The translations under genes were made by a program, and so were the position numbers. This document shows positions 54,191-63,181 of a stretch of 64,000 nt of DNA, in pieces. Numbering within the stretch: the first letter of the stretch is position 1; the number at the start of each line of letters is the position of its first letter. The DNA comes from Alteromonas genovensis (GTDB lineage: Bacteria > Pseudomonadota > Gammaproteobacteria > Enterobacterales > Alteromonadaceae), in NCBI RefSeq assembly GCF_010500895.1, contig NZ_JAAAWO010000007.1:124001-188000 (forward strand), written 5' to 3'. Below the pieces are notes generated by a model that was given only the letters and a program-made list of their open reading frames with translations, was not told the origin of the DNA and did no database searches.

Positions 54191-54982
54191 CTAGCTTTGT
54201 GGCAAGAATAATGGACCAAGCGGTCCTTTAGGAAGCCCGTATTCATCGGGATAAGTCACATCAACAAGATAGAGACCATTTGGCTTTGCCGTAGAAGCTG
54301 CTTTACTTCTGTCTTTTAGGGCCAATAATTCCTTAATCCACTTTACGGGTTGCTCTCCCGCGCCAATTTCAACCAGCGAGCCCGTAATGTTGCGCACCAT
54401 GTGATGTAGAAATGCATTGGCTTTAATATCAATAACAACGTAGCGCCCTTGCCGATAAACGTCCACATTCGTCACGTTTCGAAAAGGGGTTTTGCTTTGG
54501 CAAAGAGAAGCTCTAAAAGAAGTGAAATCTTGCTCGCCGAGTAACGCTTGAGCAGCCTCGTGCATTTTCGCAGCATCTAAGGGCTTGTGAACATGAGTGA
54601 CACCGTGATTTAGTATCGCTGGTCGCATTTTACTATTGTGAATAATGTATCTGTAGCGGCGATGAGTAGCAGAGAAGCGCGCATGATAATTATCATCGAC
54701 ATCTTGTGCCCAGGTTACGGCGATGGAGTCTGGCAAGTTGGCGTTAACACCAAGAGTCCAGGCACGTTCAGCGCGATGAGTATCGCAGTCGAAATGAACC
54801 ACTTGCCCTGTGGCGTGAACACCAGCATCGGTTCTACCTGCGCATTGAACTTGAATTGGCTGATTAGCCACTTTTGATAACGCTTTTTCAAGATACTCTT
54901 GAACACTGGGCACTTCTCGTTGGCGTTGCCAACCAAAAACAGAAGCACCGTCGTATTCAATCCCTAAGGCAATTCGCCCCAT
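54191..54982 (-). CDS. truA: tRNA pseudouridine(38-40) synthase
   Basis: The 263 residues match E. coli TruA (270). The catalytic aspartate is in [63 protein letters not shown] and [17 protein letters not shown] are family segments. It converts uridines 38-40 of many tRNAs to pseudouridine. It lies between fimV and accD, as in Pseudomonas and related genera. Confidence 0.97.
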   Translation of the reverse strand: MGRIALGIEYDGASVFGWQRQREVPSVQEYLEKALSKVANQPIQVQCAGRTDAGVHATGQVVHFDCDTHRAERAWTLGVNANLPDSIAVTWAQDVDDNYHARFSATHRRYRYIIHNSKMRPAILNHGVTHVHKPLDAAKMHEAAQALLGEQDFTSFRASLCQSKTPFRNVTNVDVYRQGRYVVIDIKANAFLHHMVRNITGSLVEIGAGEQPVKWIKELLALKDRSKAASTAKPNGLYLVDVTYPDEYGLPKGPLGPLFLPQS

Positions 54983-55031
54983 GATTCTGCTACCTCTTAA
55001 CTAAAAGCCGCCAAGTGTAGTCATATGGCAC

Positions 55032-55088
55032 TTAACATGCAATATTTGGCAGATAAGATGGCAATTAACATGCAAACTTAACATGCAA
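55032..55088. repeat. Three direct copies of TTAACATGCAA between fimV and truA
   Basis: Identical 11-base copies start at 55032, 55065 and 55078. The first two are separated by a stretch containing a hairpin-like GGCA repeat. They lie 10 to 66 bases after the fimV stop. Confidence 0.8.
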
Positions 55089-55097
55089 ATAGTCGGG

Positions 55098-58000
55098 TTA
55101 GTCGATGGACTTCAAGATAGTATCAGCTTCTTGTTTTTGCTCTTCACTTCCCTCACGCATAACTTCTTCGAGAAGCTCCTTTGCAGCATCAACATCTTCC
55201 ATTTCGAGATACGCACGCGCTAAATCTAGGTTCGCATTTTGGCCCGCGTCTTTATCAATATCGATAACGGAGTCTGTATCGTTAACGCCTGTAAAGTCGG
55301 ACAAACTCACGTCTAAATCAAGAGGCTGACTATCTGGATCGTTAAACGTTGTATCATCGCCGTCATCCATTAGCGCTTCTACATCTAAAAAATCTTCAGC
55401 GCCGTTGCTATCGCCACCCATCTCAACGGACGGCACATCGTTAAGTAAGGCTTCTAAATCAAGGTCTGGATTATCTAACTTTAACTCTTCTTTACTTTCC
55501 TGCTCTAGCTCCTCTTTCGAAAAAGCGTCTTGCGAAGAAGCTTCTTGCGCCTCTTCCGAGCTCACATTTCCGTCCACATCATCGACGTCAATATCAGGCA
55601 ATGATAGATCATCCAGCTCGCTGTCATCATCGTCTAGTTCAAATGCATCGTCTAGCTCAAATGCATCATCCTCGTGATCTGAAGCGTCATCATCTAGCTC
55701 AAAGGTATCGTCATCTTCTGCCGGCTCTGCCTCTGAATCTGGCTGGCTCTGTGATTCTTGTGTTGCATCACCAGATTGTTCACTGTCTTGCAGAGTGTTT
55801 GAATCTGCTGGTGTATCTGCCTCTAAGCTTTCAAGTAACTCGTCAAACTCGGCACTATCTAACTCATCGAAAATCTCTTCATCTTCAATATCGTCATCAC
55901 TTTCACCAGACAGCCAATCATCAAGACCAGGTACATCGCCCAGCTCGTTAATATCGTCATCACTTTTTTCTGAATCAGCCGAGTCGCTTACTTGCTCTTG
56001 TTGTTCAGGTTCTTGCTGAAGTTCAGACTCTCTATTTTTGTTTGGTTCTTCGCCGTCAATTTCTTGCTCTAGAGAAAAAGCGTCTACGTCGTCGAATGCA
56101 TCATCGAGAATACTATCGTCATAGTCATTTTCGTCTTGCTCTTCTGAAGACTCGGATTCGGATGCCTCACGTTCAACAGATTCACGCTCGGTTGAATCAG
56201 GCTCTGCGTCTCCAAATGATGGAATATCATCCATCATGTCTTTTTCAAAGTCGTTTAACGCATCATCTAATGGGTCTGCTGAAGGCTCTTGCTTAGCTGA
56301 GGGTTCCTCTTCTGCTGAAAGCTTTTCTTCCGCTGAAGGCTCTTCATCATCTTCCGGAGGTAATTCTTCACTGATTTCTTCGGGCGAGTCAGGTTCTTCA
56401 ACCTCTTCGGTGGATGGAGCTTCCTCCGCTGAGGGTTTCTCCTCTGCTGAAGGCTCCTCGCCCGCCGAAGGCTCTTCTTCCGCTGAAGGCTCTTCTTCCG
56501 CTGAAGGCTCTTCTTCCGCTGAAGGCTCTTCTTCCGCTGAAGGCTCTTCATTTGCTTCCGAAGTTAGTTCCTCACTTACTTCCTCGGCTGCGTCAGGTTC
56601 TGCGGTATCCTCGGCAGATGGCTCCTCTTCTGCTGAAGGCTCCTCTTCTGCTGAAGGCTCCTCTTCAGCTGAAGGTTCCTCTTCTGCTGAAGGCTCCTCT
56701 TCTGCTGAAGGCTCCTCTTCTGCTGAAGGTTCCTCTTCTGCTGAAGGCTCCTCTTCTGCTGAAGGCTCCTCTTCTGCTGAAGGCTCCTCTTCTGCTGAAG
56801 GCTCCTCTTCTGCTGAAGGTTCCTCTTCTGCTGAAGGTTCCTCTTCTGCTGACGGCTCTTCTTCCGCTGGAGGCTCTTCCGCATCATCGAAGTCAGTGGT
56901 TTCTGATTCCAATTCTGCAAGCAATTCATCAGTTAAAGGATCGCTGACTTCTTGTTCAAATGCTGCGTCTTCATCGTCTGGGTTGGCAGGGTCTTGTTCG
57001 CCATCAACGTCCTCATCACTTTCATCGCTTTCTACAATGTCTTCTGCATCTTCTGCTTCTGGCTCAAGTTCTGCCTCTAGTTCAGCTAATAAGTCGTCGG
57101 AAAGGGAGTCATTAAAGTCGTCTTCTTGCTGGGCGGCGTCTTCAGGTTGCTCGTCCGCTGGTTCTTCATTTGCGGGAGCATCGTCTGTAGACTCATCCTC
57201 ATCAGGCATTTCGCTTTGCAGCTCGGCAATTAGCTCATCTGACAAGGGATCTGAGAAATCGTCAGCGTTTTCTATATCGTCGCTTTCAATTTCATCATCT
57301 AACATTTCATCGAGGCCGTCAGTGATGGAATCGAAGTTTTGTATTGATTGAGGCGAAGGTGCTGCCGAAGTGATCTCTTCTTCTAATTCATCTTCGTCAA
57401 CGTCTTCATCGTCATCAAGCCCGCCCATCATTTCAATTTGCTCAATTTCATTGAGTAAATCGTCGGTAATCTTGTTTATTTCTTTGTCTTGTTGATGTAT
57501 CTCGTCGTCGAGTTTCTCGAGCATTTCTTCATCAATAAGATCATCTTTGCTATCTAACTCATCAGTCAGTGCGGTATCCGGCGCGTTTTCTTCTAGCAGA
57601 TCGTCAATGCTGATTTCGGGCTTTTCGTCTTCATCGTCAACAGTAGGTAGTGACGCCGTTTCTGTGGCACTATCTAATAAATCGTCAATATCGTCTTGCG
57701 ATGCATCACCCCCACTGTTTTCAAGCAGCGCATCTATGTCATCTACATCCACATCTTCGTTCGCGGATGAGTCGTCTTCGCCGAACTGGTCTAATATATC
57801 GTCAGGGTCTACTTCTTCTGATGAGTCCTCTTCTGATGAGGCTTGGCTTTGTACATCATTTAACAAATCGTCAATATCAAAATCATCGTCTGAAGCGGAT
57901 GTGTCTTCTTCAATTTCAGCATTGCCTTTATCATCAGAGCTATCTTTATCTTCAGAGTCGTCCTCACTGTCGCTGCTTTCATCAAACAGATCGTCGTCTT

Positions 58001-59258
58001 CAGATAAATCGATGCCGTCTAAATCACCTGCTTCGTTTTCATTGAGCACTTTGTCAGACAAGTCATCATCGTCGAATAAACTGTCTAACTCGCTCTGGTC
58101 CAGCTCATCATCACCCGCTTCGAATAAGTCGTCTGCATCATCATCTGGTACCAACAAATCGTCTTCTAGGTCGGCAAAGTTTTCAAGCTCGTCGTCTAAG
58201 CTTTCTTCGAGGTCTGATGTTAAAACGTCATCGAGCAAGTCGTCGTCGTTAAACAAATCGTCGTCAGTGAGTTCGTTATTATCATCTAAATCAGGCGCTA
58301 GCGCGCTTGATAGGTCGCCTAAATCGCTGTCTGGAACCGGTACATCATCATCGTCGCTCAATGCACCAGATGGCGCTGCTGGCGCCTCTTCAGGCTTGCT
58401 GTTGCGCTTGAGCAACCATGTAATAAGGCCTCCAACCAATAGCAAAGACAGCACTGCAGTGCCTATTATCAAGCTAACTGGGCTCATTAATTTGTTTAAA
58501 ATAGAGTCTTGTTTTTCTGCGGCTCTTTCTGCCTGCTCTGCTCTTATCATATCAAGCAGTTCTTGCTGCAGTGCCACCTGCATATCAAGCTGTTCTTTTA
58601 CGTCGCCCTCTACTTGCCCTCTCAGCGATTCAAGCTCACCATTTACCGCTTCAACGCGCTCATATAGCTTTCTGTTTTCGTTCAATATTTCTTGAACATT
58701 ATCGAGTGACGCTGCGAACTGCATACGCAATTCGTCAAACTGTCGAGTTTGCTCTGCATCTAAGCGAGTAATTTTTTTCTCGATGTCGGTTTGCGTTTGT
58801 GAAAGGTCGTTTTGATTAACAAGCGGTGAAGACGGCTTGATATTTTTGACACTGCTGCCTGGCTTATTGAGAGCTTCAGCAAATTCACGCTCATCTTGCT
58901 CGGCACGCAATTGCGCTTGCTCTTTGCTGATGCGGGCAATGTATCGCTCTGAAGGAAGTTTGAGCGTTGCGCCATTAACTAGCAGGTTGAGGTTACCGTT
59001 TTCAAATGCATCGGGGTTCAGCTGGTAAATAGCTGTCATAACCTGATACACGCTAAGATTATTATTCTGTCTGTAGCGCTCGGCTATGCGCCAAAGCGTA
59101 TCGCTAGAGTCGATGGGGCCGTACTCAAGACCAGAGAATTGATCGCTAGCGTCTTTTGGTCCTTTCAATAAGGTCGCTGATTCTTGCGCATTTACTGAAG
59201 ATATAGGGGCAAACAAACACAATGTAAGTAAAAGTAAGCCCGTCAAATGCAATTTCAT
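55098..59258 (-). CDS. fimV: FimV/HubP-family polar organiser protein
   Basis: A very acidic protein of about 1386 residues. The ATG at 59258 has AGGA five bases upstream and starts a signal peptide (LHLTGLLLLTLCLFAPISSVNA). A LysM-like FimV N-terminal domain follows: YGPIDSSDTLWRIAERYRQ to LLVNGATLKLPSERYI. A coiled coil spans about 160-255, then a membrane segment (LIIGTAVLSLLLVGGLITWLL). About 1000 cytoplasmic residues rich in Asp, Glu and Ser include 18-bp-encoded PSAEEE repeats. The C-terminus (DLARAYLEMEDVDAAKELLEEV) is the conserved FimV TPR-like domain. HubP in Vibrio and Shewanella anchors chromosome origin and chemoreceptor proteins at the pole. Confidence 0.93.
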   Translation of the reverse strand: MKLHLTGLLLLTLCLFAPISSVNAQESATLLKGPKDASDQFSGLEYGPIDSSDTLWRIAERYRQNNNLSVYQVMTAIYQLNPDAFENGNLNLLVNGATLKLPSERYIARISKEQAQLRAEQDEREFAEALNKPGSSVKNIKPSSPLVNQNDLSQTQTDIEKKITRLDAEQTRQFDELRMQFAASLDNVQEILNENRKLYERVEAVNGELESLRGQVEGDVKEQLDMQVALQQELLDMIRAEQAERAAEKQDSILNKLMSPVSLIIGTAVLSLLLVGGLITWLLKRNSKPEEAPAAPSGALSDDDDVPVPDSDLGDLSSALAPDLDDNNELTDDDLFNDDDLLDDVLTSDLEESLDDELENFADLEDDLLVPDDDADDLFEAGDDELDQSELDSLFDDDDLSDKVLNENEAGDLDGIDLSEDDDLFDESSDSEDDSEDKDSSDDKGNAEIEEDTSASDDDFDIDDLLNDVQSQASSEEDSSEEVDPDDILDQFGEDDSSANEDVDVDDIDALLENSGGDASQDDIDDLLDSATETASLPTVDDEDEKPEISIDDLLEENAPDTALTDELDSKDDLIDEEMLEKLDDEIHQQDKEINKITDDLLNEIEQIEMMGGLDDDEDVDEDELEEEITSAAPSPQSIQNFDSITDGLDEMLDDEIESDDIENADDFSDPLSDELIAELQSEMPDEDESTDDAPANEEPADEQPEDAAQQEDDFNDSLSDDLLAELEAELEPEAEDAEDIVESDESDEDVDGEQDPANPDDEDAAFEQEVSDPLTDELLAELESETTDFDDAEEPPAEEEPSAEEEPSAEEEPSAEEEPSAEEEPSAEEEPSAEEEPSAEEEPSAEEEPSAEEEPSAEEEPSAEEEPSAEEEPSAEEEPSAEDTAEPDAAEEVSEELTSEANEEPSAEEEPSAEEEPSAEEEPSAEEEPSAGEEPSAEEKPSAEEAPSTEEVEEPDSPEEISEELPPEDDEEPSAEEKLSAEEEPSAKQEPSADPLDDALNDFEKDMMDDIPSFGDAEPDSTERESVEREASESESSEEQDENDYDDSILDDAFDDVDAFSLEQEIDGEEPNKNRESELQQEPEQQEQVSDSADSEKSDDDINELGDVPGLDDWLSGESDDDIEDEEIFDELDSAEFDELLESLEADTPADSNTLQDSEQSGDATQESQSQPDSEAEPAEDDDTFELDDDASDHEDDAFELDDAFELDDDDSELDDLSLPDIDVDDVDGNVSSEEAQEASSQDAFSKEELEQESKEELKLDNPDLDLEALLNDVPSVEMGGDSNGAEDFLDVEALMDDGDDTTFNDPDSQPLDLDVSLSDFTGVNDTDSVIDIDKDAGQNANLDLARAYLEMEDVDAAKELLEEVMREGSEEQKQEADTILKSID
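56275..56346 (-). repeat. Degenerate PSAEEE-type repeat in fimV (4 units)
   Basis: Four 18-base units at 56275, 56293, 56311 and 56329 encode diverged versions of the repeat (PSAEEK, LSAEEE, PSAKQE). They look like the oldest copies. Confidence 0.75.
56425..56550 (-). repeat. 18-bp repeat array A in fimV (7 units)
   Basis: Seven 18-base units from 56425 to 56550; the last four are nearly identical, with plus-strand consensus tccgctgaaggctcttct. They encode PSAEEE. Codon choice differs from array B (TCC/TCT where B has TCT/CCT), so this block was amplified separately. Confidence 0.9.
56611..56880 (-). repeat. 18-bp repeat array B in fimV (15 units)
   Basis: Fifteen units from 56611 to 56880, the central twelve (56629-56844) nearly identical, with plus-strand consensus tctgctgaaggctcctct. 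Single-base variants (GGC/GGT and TCT/TCA) are scattered among units, as expected from recent slippage or recombination. They encode the longest uninterrupted PSAEEE run. Confidence 0.92.
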
Positions 59259-59279
59259 AGCAGTCCTATATGCCCTCAA

Positions 59280-59807
59280 GCGTCTTTACCACCCTTTTAG
59301 GTTGATGGATTTTTGCGCCAGCTTATTCCAAATAAACGTGCTGGCTTTTATTTTTATTTTCAATTTCGTGTCGTCATTCATAGTGAATGGCGATGTACAC
59401 ATTGCCTTGACCATCCGCCTAATACAAAAAAGTTGAATGGCTTTGCTAAGTGTCTGACTGAATACCAATTTTCGCAAGTTTAAAAGCCCAATCTTTAGAC
59501 TATAAACCAGTTAACCAGGGCAATCTAGTGAGCGGTGCCGTTTTAGCGCCATTTTCACTAAATGCGTGCTGAGTGCCCTTTTCTAACCTAATTGTTCGAA
59601 ACCAATCGCTTGTCACATGCTGGTTTGAAACAATCTGTATCACGAGTAACACGTACTTATCATAGTGTCATATCGGCAAGTAGTGAAAAATGTTTATTAT
59701 TTACTTACCGATACAACGACCTATCTAGGGCTTACCCATATTTAGCGCTTACGCGGCCACCCAGTACTGTGATGCTCCTGTGCTCCTACTGTAATAGCAC
59801 TGTGCTG
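59280..59807. other. Intergenic region between asd and fimV
   Basis: A 528-base AT-rich gap before fimV. It holds the hairpin at 59317-59360. Near asd, TGTGATGCTCCTGTGCTCCTACTG and following bases form a short imperfect repeat (59769-59815). Two small open frames here are not supported as genes (listed under rejected). Confidence 0.5.
59317..59360 (+). terminator. Plus-strand terminator-like hairpin in the fimV leader region
   Basis: GCCAGC-TTATT-CC-AAATAA-ACGT-GCTGGC (59317-59345) is followed by TTTTATTTTTATTTT on the plus strand. No plus-strand gene precedes it. On the minus strand it would lie in the fimV leader as a hairpin without T run. Confidence 0.5.
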
Positions 59808-60824
59808 TTACATATAGTCGCGAATGAGCGTTTCTGCTATTTGAATACTGTTAGTTGCAGCACCTTTTCGAATGTTATCCGACACTACCCAAAGGTTTAG
59901 ACCGCAAGGATGCGTAATATCATTTCTTACGCGGCCCACATGCACCATATCATTCCCGCTGGCACTGCTTACCTGAGTTGGAAACTGCTCTGCACTTTCA
60001 TACAGGGTTACGCCTGGTGCATCCGCAAGCAACTGCTTAACTTGCTCTGCATCAATGGGGGAATGCGTCTCTAAGTGAATAGCTTCAGCGTGACCATAAA
60101 ACACAGGCACGCGCACTGCTGTAGCGTTCACCAAAATGCTATTGTCGCCCATTATTTTCTGAGTTTCCCACACCATTTTCATTTCTTCTTTGGTGTAATC
60201 GTTATCTTGAAATGCATCAATTTGAGGAATTGCGTTAAACGCTATTTGACGACTAAAGGCATCGGGTTTTACTTCACGGGCATTCAGCAGACCAGCAGTT
60301 TGCTTTGCTAGCTCTTCCATAGCGTCTTTACCTGCGCCAGATACCGATTGATACGTACATACGTTAATGCGTGATATGCCCACTGCGTCTTGGATAGGCT
60401 TTAACGCCACCATCATTTGAATAGTGGAACAGTTAGGGTTAGCAATGATATTACGATTGCGAAAATCAGCGAGTGCGTGTGCATTTACCTCTGGAACCAC
60501 TAATGGGATATCGGGGTCGTATCGAAACTCTGAAGTATTGTCGATAACAATACAGCCCTCTTCCGCCGCTAGCGGCGCAAATTTAGCAGAGATACTGCCA
60601 CCTGCAGAGAAAAATCCAAATTGAACACGTGACCAATCGAACTCATCAGCATCTTCAACTTCAATATCTTCGCCTTTAAATGAAACCGTGCTGCCTGCAG
60701 AGCGTTTACTGGCTAAAGGGTATAAACGGTTAATGGGAAAGCCGCGCTCTTCCAATAACTCAATCATCGTTTGCCCAACTAAACCTGTTGCGCCAAGAAC
60801 TGCAACGTCAAACGCTTGCGACAT
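59808..60824 (-). CDS. asd: Aspartate-semialdehyde dehydrogenase
   Basis: The 338 residues carry the NADP loop VLGATGLVGQTMIELL, the nucleophile cysteine in ANPNCSTIQMMVAL, YQSVSGAGKDAMEEL and the late histidine region VFYGHAEAIHLET. It makes aspartate semialdehyde for lysine, threonine, methionine and diaminopimelate. It is at the position of E. coli usg (pdxB-usg-truA), but Usg has lost the catalytic Cys and this protein keeps it, so it should be the active enzyme. It is 151 bases downstream of pdxB. Confidence 0.96.
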   Translation of the reverse strand: MSQAFDVAVLGATGLVGQTMIELLEERGFPINRLYPLASKRSAGSTVSFKGEDIEVEDADEFDWSRVQFGFFSAGGSISAKFAPLAAEEGCIVIDNTSEFRYDPDIPLVVPEVNAHALADFRNRNIIANPNCSTIQMMVALKPIQDAVGISRINVCTYQSVSGAGKDAMEELAKQTAGLLNAREVKPDAFSRQIAFNAIPQIDAFQDNDYTKEEMKMVWETQKIMGDNSILVNATAVRVPVFYGHAEAIHLETHSPIDAEQVKQLLADAPGVTLYESAEQFPTQVSSASGNDMVHVGRVRNDITHPCGLNLWVVSDNIRKGAATNSIQIAETLIRDYM

Positions 60825-60975
60825 AATGTTTTCTTCTCCTAAGTGTTAGTAAACGCACTACGCGCTTAGCTATTGGGGTATTTAAAATATATTGATATAA
60901 CGCCATCTTCACTCGCATTACTGCCAGTTAGGCACAGCAATCAGCAAGTGATTGGCACTAAATTTGGATTATAAA

Positions 60976-62172
60976 CTACTGCGCTTGCTCACGCTGTACC
61001 GAAAAACCTAGGTTCTTAAGGGTTTTCGCAATTTCTTCACTGGTATTATGTGGCACCACTAATGTGTGTGCACTGCACTCTCTTCGTACCCGATAGTGCT
61101 TGCGCAATGCTGCAAACTGCGAAGCCACACTTTCACTAGGGGCATGGGTGTCAGCGTTTTCTATTTGTTTAACTGACTGCCTCATTGTTATATCGTCGAC
61201 GGCGACATCGTAAATTCGGTGGAACACATCTATTAAATCAACTACGGATAATCGCGTTTGTGTCGGATGTTGCAAAGATACTTTGACGGGCGGAATTGAT
61301 TCTAAAAAATCAGACAACGCTTTGGTCGCTTTTTGGCCGGTGCGGTGGCAAATTTGCTCATATATCATTTGTGTGCCGCGCACTTTTCCCTCAACCGAAT
61401 GACCCGCTATATGAGGCGTGATAAACCAGCAGTGGTCGAAAAGACGGGTATCGATCGCCGGCTCGTTATCAAAAACATCGAGTACCACGGTAGGCGCGTT
61501 TGGTGACGTTAAACGAGCGTGCAAAGCGAGTTCGTCTATGACTTCGCCGCGACAGGCATTGATGAGTAACTGATGATCATTAAGTTGGTTTAGCAATGCA
61601 CTATCAATTAATTTACCCGTTGGATGAGGCCCACCTTGAACAAACGGTACGTGCAGTGTAATCACATCACAACGTGCAATATCATCCATTTCTACAAACG
61701 CTCTTTTATCTCCTGCTTCTTGAAGCGGCGGATCGCACAGCACATAGCTAACACCTACAGCGTCAAGCAATACAGACAGCGCAGTACCCACGTTACCCGC
61801 GCCCACAATACCTACCGTTGCCGAGTATAAATCCAGCTTTTTACTTTTTTGGGCGTGCAGCAGAACGCTTAACACATACTCGGCCACCGCAACGGCGTTA
61901 CATCCGGCGGCTGAACTGTGCGCTATATTGTTAGCGTTTAAACAGGCCTTATCAATGTGATTGGTTCCAGCGGTGGCGGTAGTGACAAACTGAAGTTTGT
62001 TTGCACCTTTAATCAGCTCAGGCGTTACCTTTGTGGTAGAGCGAAGGGCTAAAATATCGATATCAGCAAGGTCGCTTGCCACTAAATTTTGCCATGCGTA
62101 AGTGGTTACCTCACCTACGTTGTCGAGGTAACTCGCGCCAAATGGGATAGTGTCTTCAAGAAGTATTTTCAT
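60976..62172 (-). CDS. pdxB: 4-phosphoerythronate dehydrogenase
   Basis: The 398 residues from ATG 62172 (MKILLEDTIPFG, like E. coli MKILVDENMP) form a D-isomer hydroxyacid dehydrogenase with the NAD loop VGIVGAGNVGTALSVLL, LHVPFVQGGPHPTGKLID, the catalytic arginine in INACRGEVIDELAL and the histidine in FITPHIAGHSVEGK. The C-terminal PdxB dimerisation domain follows. It catalyses the second step of pyridoxal phosphate synthesis from erythrose 4-phosphate. A GTG two codons upstream is an alternative start. Confidence 0.96.
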   Translation of the reverse strand: MKILLEDTIPFGASYLDNVGEVTTYAWQNLVASDLADIDILALRSTTKVTPELIKGANKLQFVTTATAGTNHIDKACLNANNIAHSSAAGCNAVAVAEYVLSVLLHAQKSKKLDLYSATVGIVGAGNVGTALSVLLDAVGVSYVLCDPPLQEAGDKRAFVEMDDIARCDVITLHVPFVQGGPHPTGKLIDSALLNQLNDHQLLINACRGEVIDELALHARLTSPNAPTVVLDVFDNEPAIDTRLFDHCWFITPHIAGHSVEGKVRGTQMIYEQICHRTGQKATKALSDFLESIPPVKVSLQHPTQTRLSVVDLIDVFHRIYDVAVDDITMRQSVKQIENADTHAPSESVASQFAALRKHYRVRRECSAHTLVVPHNTSEEIAKTLKNLGFSVQREQAQ

Positions 62173-62331
62173 GACCACAAGTTTACCCCAAAATAAGGCG
62201 ATAGTAACCCAATTAGACGGGTAAACTTGTGCGCACGCTTAGCACTGCGTGCGCCAGGCGTTTTTTTTAAACGAACATTTTTCTTCAAGCTTGCTTAAAT
62301 CAGAAAAGCGTTGTTTTTTGTGCCTCTTTAT

Positions 62332-63087
62332 TTAGGCATCAAAGCCTAGGAAACGCCTTTCTACCCTGCGCTTTATACCAGGCCATGCCAACGAACCACC
62401 AGCCTGCTTAGTGACTTGGGCTGCTTGGGCTTTAATCCCCTGCAGTATTGCAGAGTGGATAGGAATAAGCTTTTGGCCTGTAGCCTGGGCTTTTAACTGA
62501 ATTTCGCATGCTCGCTGCATAATAAACATAAATAAAAATGCGTCTGCGATGGTACCTGCACAGGTAAGCAAACCATGATTACGCAAAATCATAAATTGGG
62601 TATCGCCCAAATCTCTCACCAAGCGTGCTTTTTCATCGGGGTTTAAGGCAACGCCTTCATAGGAATGATAAGACAGCGACGCCAGCGGAAATAGCGATTG
62701 CTGCGAATAGGCCTGAAGCCCGTCTTCGAGTACTGATACTGCAACGCCCTCTGTAGTGTGAAGGTGCATCACGCACTTTGCATCATCGCGGGCTTCGTGC
62801 ACTGCACTGTGAATGGTAAACCCTGCAGGATTAATGTCGTACTCACTGTCCATCACTTTATTGCCGTGAAGGTCTACTTTTACCAAGCTAGATGCCGTTA
62901 CCTCATCGAACATCATTCCATATGGGTTAATAAGAAAATGATGTTTTGGCCCGGGCACCCGAGCAGATATGTGAGTAAAAATAAGGTCATCCCAGCCGTA
63001 CATGGCCACAGCCCGATAACATGCGGCTAAATCTACACGGGTCTGCCACTCTTCTTCGCTCACCTGAGACTTTACAGAATCACTCAT
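62332..63087 (-). CDS. Class II aldolase/adducin-family protein
   Basis: A 251-residue protein. The fold is recognisable from AMYGWDDLIFTHISARVPG, INPYGMMFDEVTASSLVKV, the metal-binding CVMHLHTTEGVAVSV with its HxH, and a further histidine in ILRNHGLLTCAGT. Such proteins with an acidic residue for catalysis are sugar-phosphate aldolases; the third metal ligand is present but the substrate cannot be told. GAGGTGAG just before the ATG is a strong ribosome binding site. It is divergent from the Crp/Fnr regulator. Confidence 0.88.
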   Translation of the reverse strand: MSDSVKSQVSEEEWQTRVDLAACYRAVAMYGWDDLIFTHISARVPGPKHHFLINPYGMMFDEVTASSLVKVDLHGNKVMDSEYDINPAGFTIHSAVHEARDDAKCVMHLHTTEGVAVSVLEDGLQAYSQQSLFPLASLSYHSYEGVALNPDEKARLVRDLGDTQFMILRNHGLLTCAGTIADAFLFMFIMQRACEIQLKAQATGQKLIPIHSAILQGIKAQAAQVTKQAGGSLAWPGIKRRVERRFLGFDA

Positions 63088-63147
63088 AACTCACCTCAAA
63101 TCGTGTTGTAATTTTTTGCTACCTTACCCCTGAAAACAGGTATAGAC

Positions 63148-63163
63148 TGTCGTTACAACGACA
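63148..63163 (+). promoter_or_regulatory. CRP/CooA-like palindrome between the aldolase gene and Crp/Fnr regulator
   Basis: TGTCGTTACAACGACA is a perfect 16-base palindrome with the CRP-family layout (TGTCG-N6-CGACA, compared with TGTGA-N6-TCACA for CRP and TGTCA-N6-CGACA for CooA). It lies 18 bases before the regulator ATG and 60 bases before the aldolase gene, well placed for autoregulation or shared control. Confidence 0.7.
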
Positions 63164-63181
63164 TTGTAATAATTTTGTTAA

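Noticed and set aside
56425..56880. CRISPR-like regular repeats
   Set aside because: Units are 18 bases, in frame, contiguous without spacers, and encode a peptide repeat; no cas genes.
56236..57351. Plus-strand open frame of 371 codons, very serine-rich
   Set aside because: It is the reverse strand of the GAG/GAA/TCA-rich fimV repeat region; the frame is open only because acidic repeats avoid stops on the other strand. No ribosome binding site or domain.
57547..58695. Plus-strand open frame of 382 codons, serine-rich
   Set aside because: Same cause: antisense of the acidic cytoplasmic part of fimV.
59286..59477. 63-codon minus-strand frame ahead of fimV
   Set aside because: Lies in the leader region across the hairpin at 59317; composition is not protein-like and there is no ribosome binding site.
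59592..59900. 102-codon plus-strand frame before asd
   Set aside because: Overlaps the end of asd on the opposite strand, has no family resemblance and no ribosome binding site.
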